Assembly (NCBI RefSeq): GCF_012489685.1
Contig: NC_080046.1
Location: 26,666,223-26,730,222 of the forward strand
From: Lotus japonicus
Taxonomy: Eukaryota > Streptophyta > Magnoliopsida > Fabales > Fabaceae
DNA: 64,000 bases
Reading direction: 5' to 3'
Below are positions 1 through 10,969 of this stretch, one piece after another; position 1 is the first letter of the stretch, and every line of letters begins with the position of its first letter. Position numbers and translations under genes: made by a program. Below the pieces are notes generated by a model, which worked only from the letters and a program-made list of their open reading frames with translations, was not told where the DNA came from and searched no databases.

Positions 1-54
1 GTGCGGTGTTGAAAATGCTTTTGTGAATACTTATGTTGTTGTTTTTGGGGATGA
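1..54. other. Flank of copy A, part of an older repeat
   Basis: This short left flank ends with GATGA (50-54), the target-site duplicate of copy A. It would join directly to 12187 onward if A were removed. It is probably the 3' non-coding end of the Ty3/gypsy-type element described at 12187-13112. No coding region can be supported. Confidence 0.5.
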
Positions 55-1268
55 TGAAGGTATGAAAAACGGTAGAAAGGGGGGGGGGGGTTTGAATAAC
101 GTTTTCAAGATAAAGCTTCCACCTTAAAGATTTTGACAAATCTTTCGAGAACTTAAGTGCTAAAGATAAGAGATAGAAAAGCACACAAGGATTTTATCCT
201 GGTTCACTTGATAAATCACTCAAGCTAATCCAGTCCACCCGTTAAGGTGATTTCTTCCTTCTTAGAATGAAGGCAATCCACTAATCAGGTAAGAGTTACA
301 ACTGCACTTGAAACCTACAAGTGACTAACAATTACACTGAGTTAGCTCACACTAAGATTCACTCTCTTAGTCTTCTCTAGGATCCGATCAACCTTGATCT
401 CCTAAAGGAAAACTATACAACTGTATATGAAGTTCTTGTTTACAAAGAAAGTGCTTCTAAAAAGCTTATAGTAAACACAAAGAATTTCAGATGAAAGAAA
501 GCTTAGAAGAATTTGAATTTGTCTTGCGCATATGTGAATGCTTCTAGCCGCTTCTTTCAGTCTTCAGCCTCTTTTTATACTCCAAGGATTAGGGTTGAAC
601 GTTGCATGGGAAATGCTACCGTTGGAGGGCAGTTCTTGAAAATCCAGCTTCTGCTGTGTCTGAGACTGTTAGGTAGGTCGTCAGGAAGGTACAATTGCTT
701 TTGTACTTGGATAGCGACTTGACCTTTAAACCTAGGAGACTTCTGATCAGGGGAATGCTTCATATTGGGACTTGTGAAGCCGGTTGATCAGAGTCAGAGG
801 GAAAGCACAGATCCTCTGATCGTTGTATCTTCTGATTCTGAACTCAGAGGGAAGTACATGGTCTTCAGAGTATCTTGCTTCTGGACATCAGAGTTTCCAC
901 TATTCAGCTTCTGGATCTTCAGAGTCTTCTACACCATCAGAACATCTGAACCTTCAGTGTTTCTTGGTTATCAGACTTTCTGGATCTTCAGAACTTCTAG
1001 TGACTGAGTCCACATCAGAGTTTGTATAACTTCAGAGCTTATGAAGCTTTTCCACTGTTCATACTGAACATGGTGAATGCGAAAGCGTTTCTTGGGACAC
1101 TCTTTAAGCACAGTGCTTCTGATTAGTGTGACATTGAATAGAGGTCAGAGCCTGTAAATAGCACACTCAGAAAAACACGTTAGAGTACCACAATTGTTCA
1201 TATCAAAAGGTTAACTTGTAATCATCAAAACATAGAGTTGTACTACTAGATCAAAACTTGATCTTACA
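55..1268 (-). repeat. Copy A 3' LTR
   Basis: 1,214-bp LTR. In element sense it starts TGTAAGATCAAG and ends CATACCTTCA. It has a TATA box (TTTTTATA on the plus strand, 572-579) and many TCAGAG/CTCTGA motifs in U3. A run of 12 G lies near its left edge (79-90). It is bordered by TSD GATGA on the left and by the purine tract on the right. Confidence 0.95.
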
Positions 1269-1282
1269 ATCTCCCCCTTTTT
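1269..1282 (-). promoter_or_regulatory. Copy A polypurine tract
   Basis: In element sense this reads AAAAAGGGGGAGAT, directly abutting the 3' LTR. This is the expected primer for plus-strand DNA synthesis. Similar purine tracts recur further inside the element (near 1427-1437, 1752-1766 and 1819-1830). Confidence 0.85.
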
Positions 1283-2010
1283 GATGATGATAAAACTAAG
1301 ATTTTTGATGAACAATTCTTAAACAATAAACTGAATTCACTCAGAGTTTAGGGATATAGAATCAGACTTATCCTGATGTGAATAGTTTATCTTGCTCAAT
1401 CTGAATCCAAGTCACAGCTTGATTCTGAGCATAGCTCCCCCTGAATCTAAGACTTAATGAAAACGTTAGAAATGTCTGGATTCTGAGCTGAATAAAAATA
1501 TAAGAGTTCAGAGTGAAAAACTTATGACATAGATGAAAATTGAGTAATCAGAGCGCATAAGTAATCAGAGTCAACAGACAAGGTATCAGAGTCTTGGGTA
1601 TCAGAGTCAAACTAAAATCACTTCAGAAGAAGTGAAATGTATTCCTTGTATTTGCCCAGTGACACATCTATGGTCATAAAGGTGGAACTCTTAAATTCTC
1701 CAAAAGAAAAAAATAAATCACACTAACACATCTTACACATCAAAAACTGGGTTTACTCCCCCTTTTTGTCATAAGCAAAAAGCTTGGGGTGTGAAAAACT
1801 TAGCGTGAAGTACAAGGTACTCCCCCTTAGAGAAGGTCTAAGTTTTAATAAAAACGATGCAAGAATCAGAGTTAGGCGAATTAAAGAGAAGAGTTAGTGC
1901 AAAAGAAGAACGTTTACCACCGGCCAAAGGAGTAAAGATAAGGGTCAGTTACCAAGAACTTAACCTCGAGAAACTGTAGGAGCATTAACTTTCAGAGAGA
2001 AAGTGAAGCC
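1283..2010. other. Copy A non-coding region between 3' LTR and opposing ORF
   Basis: About 730 bp without a supported gene. It is rich in TCAGAG-type hexamers and contains several CCCCCTTTTT-like tracts, which are purine tracts in element sense. It lies immediately upstream of the TATA box of the opposing ORF and so may hold its promoter. Confidence 0.7.
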
Positions 2011-2019
2011 TATATAAAG
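2011..2019 (+). promoter_or_regulatory. TATA box of the opposing ORF, copy A
   Basis: TATATAAAG on the plus strand, about 53 nt before the ATG at 2072. The same box at the same spacing precedes the homologous ORFs in C (25570-25578) and D (46830-46838). Confidence 0.65.
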
Positions 2020-2071
2020 CGATGGAGAATAGGGTAAGCTTCACAACTCGAACAATACCATAAAAAGAGAA

Positions 2072-2464
2072 ATGGCATCAAACATGATCGCACTAGAAGA
2101 GCTGAGAAAGAAGGCCTTTGAGGAGGACTTGTTCCTCAATATTAGGCATCCAGAGGGTACAACAACCATCTCAAAGCTAACACGGACACTGCTGGAGGAG
2201 GACCTGCGTCTAGAGTTGAAGAAAGACTTGCGGGAATTCCTTGCCTTCGTGGAGGAAGTGCAAGAACTCAGCCAACTTGAACTAAAGCTGCTGGAAGAGA
2301 AACAAATTATAGAAAAGAAGCTCAAGACTTCAGAAGAAATTCTGGAGAGGGATGAGCAGATTGTCAATCTCAACAACATCCAGTTTTCACTGGATCGTCT
2401 GGAGAAGGAGAGGTCAGAGCAGCGCCAGGAGTGCGGAAGAATGAGGAGGGATCCTCTATTCTAG
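2072..2464 (+). CDS. Opposing-strand 130-aa coiled-coil ORF, copy A
   Basis: An open frame of 130 codons that runs against the element's own genes, convergent with the env-like ORF. The ATG follows a TATA box by about 53 nt. The protein starts MASNMIALEELRKKAFEEDL, is highly charged, and its second half is a heptad-like run of Glu, Lys and Leu that predicts a coiled coil. No signal peptide or membrane segment is visible. Copies in C and D have exactly the same length, with no indel, although gag and env are broken in A, and gag, pol and env in C. I do not recognise the family. It could be a regulatory or structural protein, or an ORF preserved by chance; the unchanged length and promoter argue for a real gene. 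Confidence 0.6.
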   Translation: MASNMIALEELRKKAFEEDLFLNIRHPEGTTTISKLTRTLLEEDLRLELKKDLREFLAFVEEVQELSQLELKLLEEKQIIEKKLKTSEEILERDEQIVNLNNIQFSLDRLEKERSEQRQECGRMRRDPLF

Positions 2465-2662
2465 GATTTTAGGGAAAAAGAAAAAATGTATGATGTAAAC
2501 GCAGTATATTATGAATAAAGAAAATTTTGCAAACATAATGTCAGATATATATATGTATGATGTGCAAAAATAAATAACGAAAAGACATAACAGAATAATA
2601 AAATAAAAAAAACTTAAAGAAAATAAAACTAGGGTAAGAAGAAGAACGAAGAGATCCTAAGA

Positions 2663-5554
2663 CTAGGGTTTAGCAGATCGACGCAGAAGTTCCATCATCA
2701 TTTCCTTCATGTCTATTAGCATTAACTCATGAGTATCAAGACGTTGTTCCATGATGTCGAGTCTGGACGAGCTTGATTGAGTAGAACTGGAAGGAACATT
2801 CTGAGCAGCTTGAGGAGCTGGAATGGAAGCAGAAGCAGCAGGAGTAAACACTACTGGTGCAAGTGCTTGGCATCTAAGAGCTTCAGCCTCAGCTTCAAGT
2901 CGTTCTGCCTCTAATCTGGCTTGTTCAGCTTGAGCTGCCGCTTGACGTGCAGCTTCTTCTGCTTGTTCTTTCTTTCTTTTGGCTTCTTCAATAGCTTCAA
3001 GTAGCTTCTGTCTCTGTTCTTGTTCATGAAGAGCCACCCTTCTAGCAAACCTTTGCTTTGCAGCCTCGATCCTCTGACTTCCCTCTGCATTCAGGAGCTG
3101 CATCATAACTAGAACTTGAGCCACTAGCCAAGTGCTCAGACTGTTCCACTCTTCAGCCACATATTCAGCATTCTCGCTTAGGTCAGTCTGACCTTGCACA
3201 TTGCGTAGCATCAATGAAGCTTCATGAAGGAAAATATTGATGCACTCAGAGAGAGATGTGGGTCGGAGGTGAGTGTAAGGAATTATAGAGAGGTTGGTTT
3301 CAGGAGAGGCTGGGTGATTGATGCTATGAGCTTCAGAGGCACCTTGTGGAGAGCCAATGTTAAAGGATTGAACATGATGTTCAGAGGTTCCAAGGTGAGG
3401 TTCTGAAGTGTCAACCAGAGGATTTGGTGATCTAACCGAAGAGTGATTAGACACAGATTGTTCTGGTTCGGGTTCTGGTTGAACTGGCTCTTGTGGGTCA
3501 GGGGCAGGTTGAACTTGTTGAGCCAAAGGGTCTGCCTCATGTAAATGATTGGCCAAGATAGGTTCATCTGGGTCTACTGGACGTTCAGGTCTAGGGCTAG
3601 GATATCTCCTAGGGCTTGGACAAGTGAGATAATACTCTTCTAAGGTAGACACCTTTTATTTTCTGACCTCCATGAATTTTCTAATGGATTCAGAGTTATT
3701 GGAGGGAGAAGAGTCAGCAACATTAGTTGGGAAGGATACAGGTGTATAGGCTGTGGAAGAGTCTGTATCAGTGGTTCTGGGAGCCAGACGTTCTGATGCT
3801 CTTGGGACAGAGTGATCAGAGGTTCTGGGTCCAGGTTCTGTTTGGTTGGGCTCTGGTTGCTCAGGGATGATGGGTTCAGAAGTTAATGGGTTATACTGGA
3901 TGGTGATGGGTGAGGTTGGTTCATCTGGCCTAGATGGTTGGTTCTGGAGCAAATTCCAGAGAGGTGCTTCAGTTGGAGAAGGTTGGAAAAATGAAGACCT
4001 TGGGGAATGTGGTGGAGAGGTGGTTTGTGCAACTGGTTGGGACTCAGGAATGGGAGTGAGTGGATTTGAAGATTGTTTGAGCATGGTTGAGATGAGGAGT
4101 GCATCAAATAAATTCAAATCATCATCAAAAGCAACTGCAGACTTACTTGATTGTGCTGATGATCTTGTCACTCTGGCAGGAGTTTCAATCCTTCTGATCA
4201 CTTCAGCAGCTGGTTCCACCCGGGTAGGCTTCACCACTATTCTGACCTGCTTCTTCTTCTTCTTGGGAGAAGGAGGACCATCCTCATTATCACCATCATC
4301 ATCATCATCTGGTTTGCTGATTTCATCATGTTTTCTCTTAGATTGACCAGCCTTCTTCCCTTTGGTCAGAGGGACATCTGATTCCTTAGAGGATTCTTCG
4401 AGGATCATCTTCCTCTGAACCTTCTTCTTGAGAGGAGAATCAAGCTCTGGTGCAGGAGGCAGCATTCTGTAGAATTCATCAACATCAATCTCAAAGCCTT
4501 GATTCCTCAAATCCTCAACAAAGCACCTGATTGCTTCAGGGTTGTCTGCCTGGGTCCACATAGGAAAGTCATTCAGAGGGACTCTCCTTTTTCTGATTTC
4601 AGAGGATGTGTCTTCATGGGCAGGAGCAATCTTCTTCTTGACCAGACCCATTTTCTTCAGAGAATTTGCAGTGAAGACATCACTGACAATGGTGGTCAAA
4701 TCCTCTACGCATCCAGCATTGACCAGATCTTGAATAAGGCCACTCTCAATGAAGAGATCAGACAGCAATCTCCCAAAAGGGATATACTTGATTGCGGACT
4801 TGATGGAGGCAGTAGTCCTTGACTTCCGGATACATTCCTTCAGGTATGAGAGCAAGAAGAAAGGGAGGCAGAGTTTCCTCTTGTCTTGGATGAAGACAAG
4901 CATTGCCTTCTGGCAGAAGTTGATGTAATCTGGGGAACTGCCCTTTGGCCTCTGGTTGATGCAGTTCGGCAGAATCTTGTGCCAGATTCTGAGCTTGGGA
5001 TGAAGATCCATCACTTAGTAATTAGTCTTGCCCGGTTTGTAGTTGGTGTACAGGGCCTAGTTGGTCTCATCCTTCGTTTTGGGTTTCAGCTTCGATTCAG
5101 TGAATTGGAATCGATACGCACGAGCAGTTTCTGCACCCAGCAGATTCACGAATGACTTCTCTGTAATTATGATCTTCCTTCCAAGAATATGAGATACCAC
5201 CTGAGTATCATCGCAGTCGGCATGCTTCCAGAATTCCTTGATCAGTTTGTCATACACCGGTCCTCGAAGCCTGTTGAAGTAATTTTCCCAACCTTGAGCT
5301 TGGACTTCAGGACGAAGATCATACCCATTTGTAGTAAGGTTGTCGAGGTCGAATCTCCATTCTGCCAGTACTTGAAGTTCCTCAGGAGCATATACGCAGT
5401 GAAAGGCACAGCCCCGTTCTGCAATCGGGATAATCTGCTCTTGAGCTTGATCTTGAACAGGAGCTTCAGGACCCAATTGGCCTGTAGCTTGACCAACTAC
5501 CATATGAGGGAACTGGGTTGCATCTGCAGTATCTCTTCTGGTTTGTCTCACCAT
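2663..5554 (-). pseudogene. Copy A env-like ORF, three premature stops
   Basis: This matches the 945-codon env-like ORF of copy D along its whole length. The ATG at 5554 (MVRQTRR) is the first ATG; the open frame upstream of it begins only with TTG. Stops interrupt it at about 5057 (TAG), at about 5012 (TAA, just before MDLHPK) and at 3653-3655 (TAA after FMEVRK). The N-terminal third resembles the domain annotated in legumes as 'putative plant transposon protein'. A Lys-rich segment, a Pro/Ser-rich middle and a C-terminal coiled coil follow. The stop after FMEVRK is shared with copy B, and the one before MDLHPK with copy C. The 'env-like' label is positional. Confidence 0.8.
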
Positions 5555-5996
5555 TGTTGGAGCGGTTGAAGGTTTTGGGTAGAAGATGAAGGTTGAAAGA
5601 TGAAGAGGGAGCGAGAGAGAAATCGAGGGTAAGCGGTTTTGAAAATACAAGAGAGAGAGAGTAAAAACCGAAAGTGAAGGTGATCGTGTGTGTATAGTGG
5701 GTTTTGACAAATAACCGTTGTTGATTCAAAAAGCAATTTAAAATCAACGGTTGAAAATTAAAGATAGATAGTAACAGTAAATACACATATCACACACAGG
5801 AGAGAAGCACATCTACACGCATCATGACAGACTGTCACACGGGCACAAGGAACTATGCATCAGAGATACTGACACACGTGTTACTGTCTCAGCTTCAGAG
5901 TCAGTACCAATGGGTACACACACTCTGATTGAGTTACCTTCTGGACTAGATATCTTCTGATCTAGAAGTATCATAGTCAGAGGTTCTGATCCATCT
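5555..5996 (-). promoter_or_regulatory. Leader between pol and env-like ORF, copy A
   Basis: 440 bp of non-coding sequence conserved in all four copies. In element sense it holds AACCGTTGAT and, about 20 nt later, ATCAACAACGGTTA (an imperfect inverted pair), then CACTATACACACAC and a CT-rich stretch before the ATG. This looks like a small internal promoter for the env-like ORF, but only expression data could show it. Confidence 0.4.
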
Positions 5997-8900
5997 TCAC
6001 TCTGGACAAAAGTCCATGTTCAGATTTTTCAGAATAAAATTAAATCTATCCTCTGCTAAGGGCTTTGTAAAGATATCTGCCCATTGATGGTCAGTATCAA
6101 CAAACTTCAGAAAAAGTACGCCCTTCTGTACATAATCTCTAATAAAGTGATACTTTACCTCAATGTGCTTTGCCCTTGAATGCAAGATAGGATTCTTACT
6201 CAATGAGATTGCAGCAGTGTTATCACAATAGATTGGGATATTGCTCTCAAGGATCTGATAATCCTCCAGCTGATGTTTCATCCAGAGCATCTGGGTGCTG
6301 CAAATTGCTGCTGAGATATATTCTGTCTCTGCAGTGGATAGTGCAATGGTTGATTGCCTCTTGCTTGCCCATGAGACTAAATTGCTTCCCAGAAATTGAC
6401 AATTTCCAGAAGTGCTTTTTCTCTCGGTTCTATCTCCAGCATAATCAGCATCACAATAACCTGAAAGCTTATACTCTGATGTTTTCTTATACATCAAGCC
6501 AAGGTTAGTGGTGCCTTTCAGATACCTTAGGATCCTCTTAACAGCAGTTAAGTGGGTTTCCCTTGGATCTGATTGGAAACGAGCACATAAATGAACACTA
6601 AATAATATATCAGGCCTAGATGCAGTTAAGTATAGAAGAGATCCTATCATACCACGATAGAGCTTCTGACATACTTTACCACTAGTATCTTCTTTCTCCA
6701 AGATGCATGTATGATGCATTGGGGTCTTGGCCACTGTAGATTCCAGCATATTGAAATTCTTCAGAAGTTCTTTAGTGTACTTGCTCTGATGGATATATGT
6801 TCCTTCTGGTGTTTGATCAACTTGTATTCCCAGAAAGTACTTTAGTTCTCCCATCATACTCATCTCAAATTCAGCCTGCATCATCTCAGAAAATTCTTTG
6901 CATAGAGATTGATTAGCAGAGCCAAATATTATATCATCAACATAGATTTGCACAATTAAGATATCATCTTTATAAGTTTTGCAAAAGAGAGTTGTATCTA
7001 CTTTACCCCTTACAAACTCATTCTCCAGAAGGAATGAGCTGAGTCTCTCATACCATGCTCTGGGAGCTTGCTTCAGACCATAGAGTGACTTCTTCAATTT
7101 GAACACATGGTCTGGCTTCTTCTCATCTTCAAAACCTGGGGGTTGATGAACATAAACTTCCTCTGAAATATAACCATTTAGGAAGGCACTCTTCACATCC
7201 ATCTGATGAAGAACTATGTTGTGATTCACTGAGAAAGAGATCAACAGTCTGATTGCTTCTAGTCTTGCTACTGGAGCAAATGTTTCTGTGTAGTCTATTC
7301 CTTCCTGCTGACTGTAGCCTTGAGCAACTAGCCTTGCCTTGTTTCTGACTACATCTCCTTTCTCATTCAACTTGTTTCTGAACACCCATTTTGTTCCAAT
7401 TACATGGACACTCTCAGGCTTCTTCACTAAGCTCCAAACATCGTTCTTCGAGAATTGATTCAATTCTTCTTCCATGGCCAGAATCCAATCCTTGTCCTGA
7501 AGAGCTTCATCTATGGACTTGGGTTCAATTAAGGACACCGATCCTTTCAGACTAAGCAAGGTCTCTTCAGAGGGTCTGAAGGCTGATCTGGTTCTGACTG
7601 GTTCATCCTTGTTGCCCAGAATCAATTCCTTAGGATGAGCTGCAGTGATTCTGCTCTTCTTCAGAGTTTGTGAATCAGAGGGACCAGCTTCTTCTTCTGG
7701 TTCATCTTCCTCTGGCTCAGCTTCCTCTGGAGCTTTGCCTTTGTCAGAAACATTAATGCTTAAATCTGCAAACTTCTCAACTAGCTTTGACTGGTCAGAG
7801 TCAAGCTTATCGTCAAATCTAACATGAATAGATTCTTCAATAGTCTTAGCATCAGTATTATAAAATCTAAAACCTTTAGATCTTTCAGAGTAACCAAGTA
7901 AAAGACATTTAGAAGACTTAGCATCAAATTTATGCAATCTATCCTTAGTATTAAGAACATAGCACACACAACCAAAAGGATGAAAATAAGAAATGTTGGG
8001 TTTTATGTTCTTCCACAATTCATAGGGAGTCTTATTCAGAATTGGTCTCACAGAGATTCTGTTCTGAATGTAACATGCTGTATTTACTGCCTCTGCCCAA
8101 AAGTGCTTAGCCATGCCAGTTTCTTGGAGCATGGTTCTAGCCATCTCCTGAAGAGTTCTGTTCTTCCTCTCAACAACACCATTTTGTTGAGGAGTTCTGG
8201 GACAAGAGAAATAATGTGCAATTCCATAGGAATCAAACAGACTCTCAAACTTGTCATTCTCAAACTCTCCACCATGGTCACTTCTGACACGCACAATCCT
8301 ACAAGCCATCTCGTTTTGCACTTGGGCTATGAAGGTAGAGAACACAGCATGAGACTCATCCTTGCGGGTTAGAAACTTTACCCATGTCCAGCGGCTATAG
8401 TCATCAACGATAACCATCTCATATCTCTTGCCACCTATAGACTCAGTTTTCACTGGTCCAAAAAGGTCGATATGCAGAAGTTCCAACGGCCTTGAGGTTG
8501 AGACAACATTCTTTGCCTTGAAAGGGACTTTTGTGAATTTGCCTTTCTGACATGCTTCACAAGGAGCGTCTGAAGCGAACTTCAGATTGGGTAAGCCCCT
8601 GACAAGGTTTAGCTTGCTCAGCTGAGAAATCTTTCTCATACTTGCATGCCCTAACCGTCTATGCCATACCCACTGCTCTTCGTTAACAGACAGAAGGCAC
8701 TTCACATTCTGAGCCTCCAACTCAGATAATCTGATCTTATAAATGTTGTTCTTCTTCTTGCTGTTAAACAGAACAGAGCCATCGATTTGACTTACAGCCC
8801 GGCAGGACTTTTGATTGAATATAACATCATAACCCTTGTCAGCTAATTGACTTATAGACAATAAGTTATGTGTTAAGCCGTCTACCAATAACACATTATC

Positions 8901-9086
8901 AATGCATGGACTACTATCTACACAAATAGTACCAGTACCAACAATTTTACCCTTTTCATTTCCTCCAAAGCCAACTTCGCCTCCAAGCTTAAGTTTTAGC
9001 TCTTGGAACATACGCCTTTCTCCCGTCATGTGACGCGAGCATCCACTGTCCAGATACCATGATTGGTGTTTCAGTGGAGCTATCAA
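5997..9086 (-). pseudogene. Copy A pol (protease-integrase-RT-RNase H), start lost
   Basis: Polyprotein that reverse-transcribes element RNA and integrates the cDNA. From the N-terminus it has the aspartic protease motif [13 protein letters not shown], the integrase HHCC zinc finger (HRRLGH and CEAC), the D,D-35-E catalytic core (including SDHGGEFEN and [12 protein letters not shown]), the RT motif YVDD, and RNase H ([15 protein letters not shown]-type block, YCDN). The main body is open for about 1,029 codons. However, the homologous ATG lies upstream and is followed by an in-frame TAG (CAG in the other copies), so the listed start is a TTG. It is normally expressed as a gag-pol fusion. Confidence 0.9.
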
Positions 9087-9149
9087 GGATATCTACAACA
9101 TAGATAATCTTGTCCTTAGGTACCCACTTTCTGGGTCCTTTCTTGTTAG

Positions 9150-10897
9150 TTACCCAGAGGTTCTGATCACCTTGGGTGTCTCAACATGATATTTTAAAGG
9201 AATATTTGCATGATATTTAGACATAGAGAAAGATCCCTTTTTAAGAGGGTTTTTAGCAACTTTAGCAGGTAAAGGATCAGGCAATATGGTACCAGAGGGA
9301 ACAAAGCATTCATACAAGGATTTAGCTTTAGACACAGAGGGCTTATTTCTAATTGGTTTAGAATAGCCAATGCCATGCATTCCATTTCTGCTTACGCCAT
9401 AGATCATTGAAGCCATTAAGCTTCTATCTACGCTTTTAGCCAGGAATCTTTGAAAAGACTTTTCATACTTAGACTCATTTCTACAATCAGAGGCATCACA
9501 AGCAACAATTTCTTCTAACTTAGCAATCTGGTTTTTAAGCACAGAGTTAGAATTGATCAAAGCATGATTATCATTTTTCAAATCAGAAATAATTTTCTCA
9601 TGTTCAGAAGAAGTTTTAGAAACAGCAGATAAGTTCTTCTTCAGCTTCTTATGCTTAGACAACAAAGAATTATACTTATCCATAATATCAGACAAGGCAT
9701 GTTTCAGTTCAGAGGTAGAGAAAGAAGCGAATACCTCATTTTCATCGTCTGACTTAGGATCTCCTTCTGATTCTGAGTCAGAGTCAACAGCTTCCTTTGA
9801 CTCTGCTCCTGTGTCTTTGACAATGGCCATGAGTCCTTGGACTTCACCATCAGAGTCAACATCCTCTGACTCTGATTCATCAAAAGTCACCATCAGACTT
9901 TTCTTGGTCTTGAAGTGCTTCTTTGGCTTCTTGTCCTTCTTCAGTTTTGGACAGTCACTTTTGTAGTGCCCAGATTCTTTGCACTCAAAGCATGTGACTT
10001 CCTTAAGTGAGGACTTCTTCTGACCTGAGGATTCAGACTTTCCTTTTGCCTTTCCAGAGCCTTTGTACTTGCTCTGCCTGTGCTTCCAGATGCGATTGAG
10101 TCTCTTGGAGATCAGAGTCAGCTCATCTTCATCAGAATCTTCTGATGCTTCTTCAGATTCTTCTTCTTCAGCTTGAAGAGCTTTTGACTTCTCAGCCTTA
10201 GCCTTTTCAGATTTAGATTTCAAGGCTATGGACTTTTTCCTCAGATCTTGCATCTCAGAACGCTTCAGCTCATGGCATTTCAGAATGCTGATGAGTTCTT
10301 CTAAACTCATATGCTCGACATCTCTTGTGAGCTCAATTGATGTCACTAAAGGCATCCAGCTTTCAGGAAGACACCTGATAACCCTTATGACATGATCTTT
10401 TGTTGTGTAGCTCTTGTTGAGAGGTCGTATTCCAGCTACAAGCAACTGAAATCTGGAGAACATTTCTTCAATGGTCTCATTTGGCTCCATGACAAAGGAT
10501 TCATACTTTTGGATCAAAGACAATGCCTTTGATTCTTTAACTTTCTTGTTTCCTTCATGAGACATCTTCAGAGATTCGAAAATGCCTTTTGCAAACTCAC
10601 GATCTGTAATCTTCTGGTACTCTTCATAAGAAATAGCACTTAGAAGAATTGCTCTTGCTTTGTGATGTTGTGAGTACAGCTTCTTTTGATCTGCAGTCAT
10701 TTCTGACCTTGGGATCTTCTTGCCATCTGATCAACTGGACGCTCGTAGCCATCCACAATAATATCCCAGAGATCTGCATCGAAACCCAGAAAGAAGCTTT
10801 CCAGTCTATCTTTCCAATATTCGAACCTTTGACCGTCGAACATGGGAGGCTTTGCATTGTAACCATCTCTTTGAGTTTCACTTGTGGTGGCAGCCAT
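9150..10897 (-). pseudogene. Copy A gag, one frameshift
   Basis: Capsid/nucleocapsid gene of the copia gag type (UBN2-like). It starts [20 protein letters not shown] at 10897. One base is missing at about 10729 compared with C and D, which shifts the frame after residue ~55. The remainder is open and contains the zinc knuckle [14 protein letters not shown] (CX2CX4HX4C) that binds element RNA. A second missing base, in a GGGG run near 9155, ends gag at a TAA and places that stop in the pol frame, unlike the other copies. Function would need complementation by another copy. Confidence 0.9.
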
Positions 10898-10955
10898 TGT
10901 TTTTCACACCGGCCCGGATCACTGAACACTGTTAGGTGTGGTAATCAGAACTTGC

Positions 10956-10967
10956 GCTCTGATACCA
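10956..10967 (-). promoter_or_regulatory. Copy A primer-binding site
   Basis: In element sense TGGTATCAGAGC, complementary to the 3' end of initiator tRNA-Met and placed 2 nt inside the 5' LTR. It is where minus-strand cDNA synthesis starts. Confidence 0.92.
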
Positions 10968-10969
10968 AT

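Noticed and set aside
513..1029. Small ORFs in the LTRs (also at 11678, 24071, 29553, 47819, 54206)
   Set aside because: They recur simply because the LTR recurs, overlap the TATA box and U3 motif array, and show no codon-level conservation or family.
7932..8372. 146-codon ORF opposite integrase, also at 20011, 33119 and 50716
   Set aside because: It is a shadow of the strongly conserved integrase sequence on the other strand; no promoter or start context is shared apart from the pol constraint.
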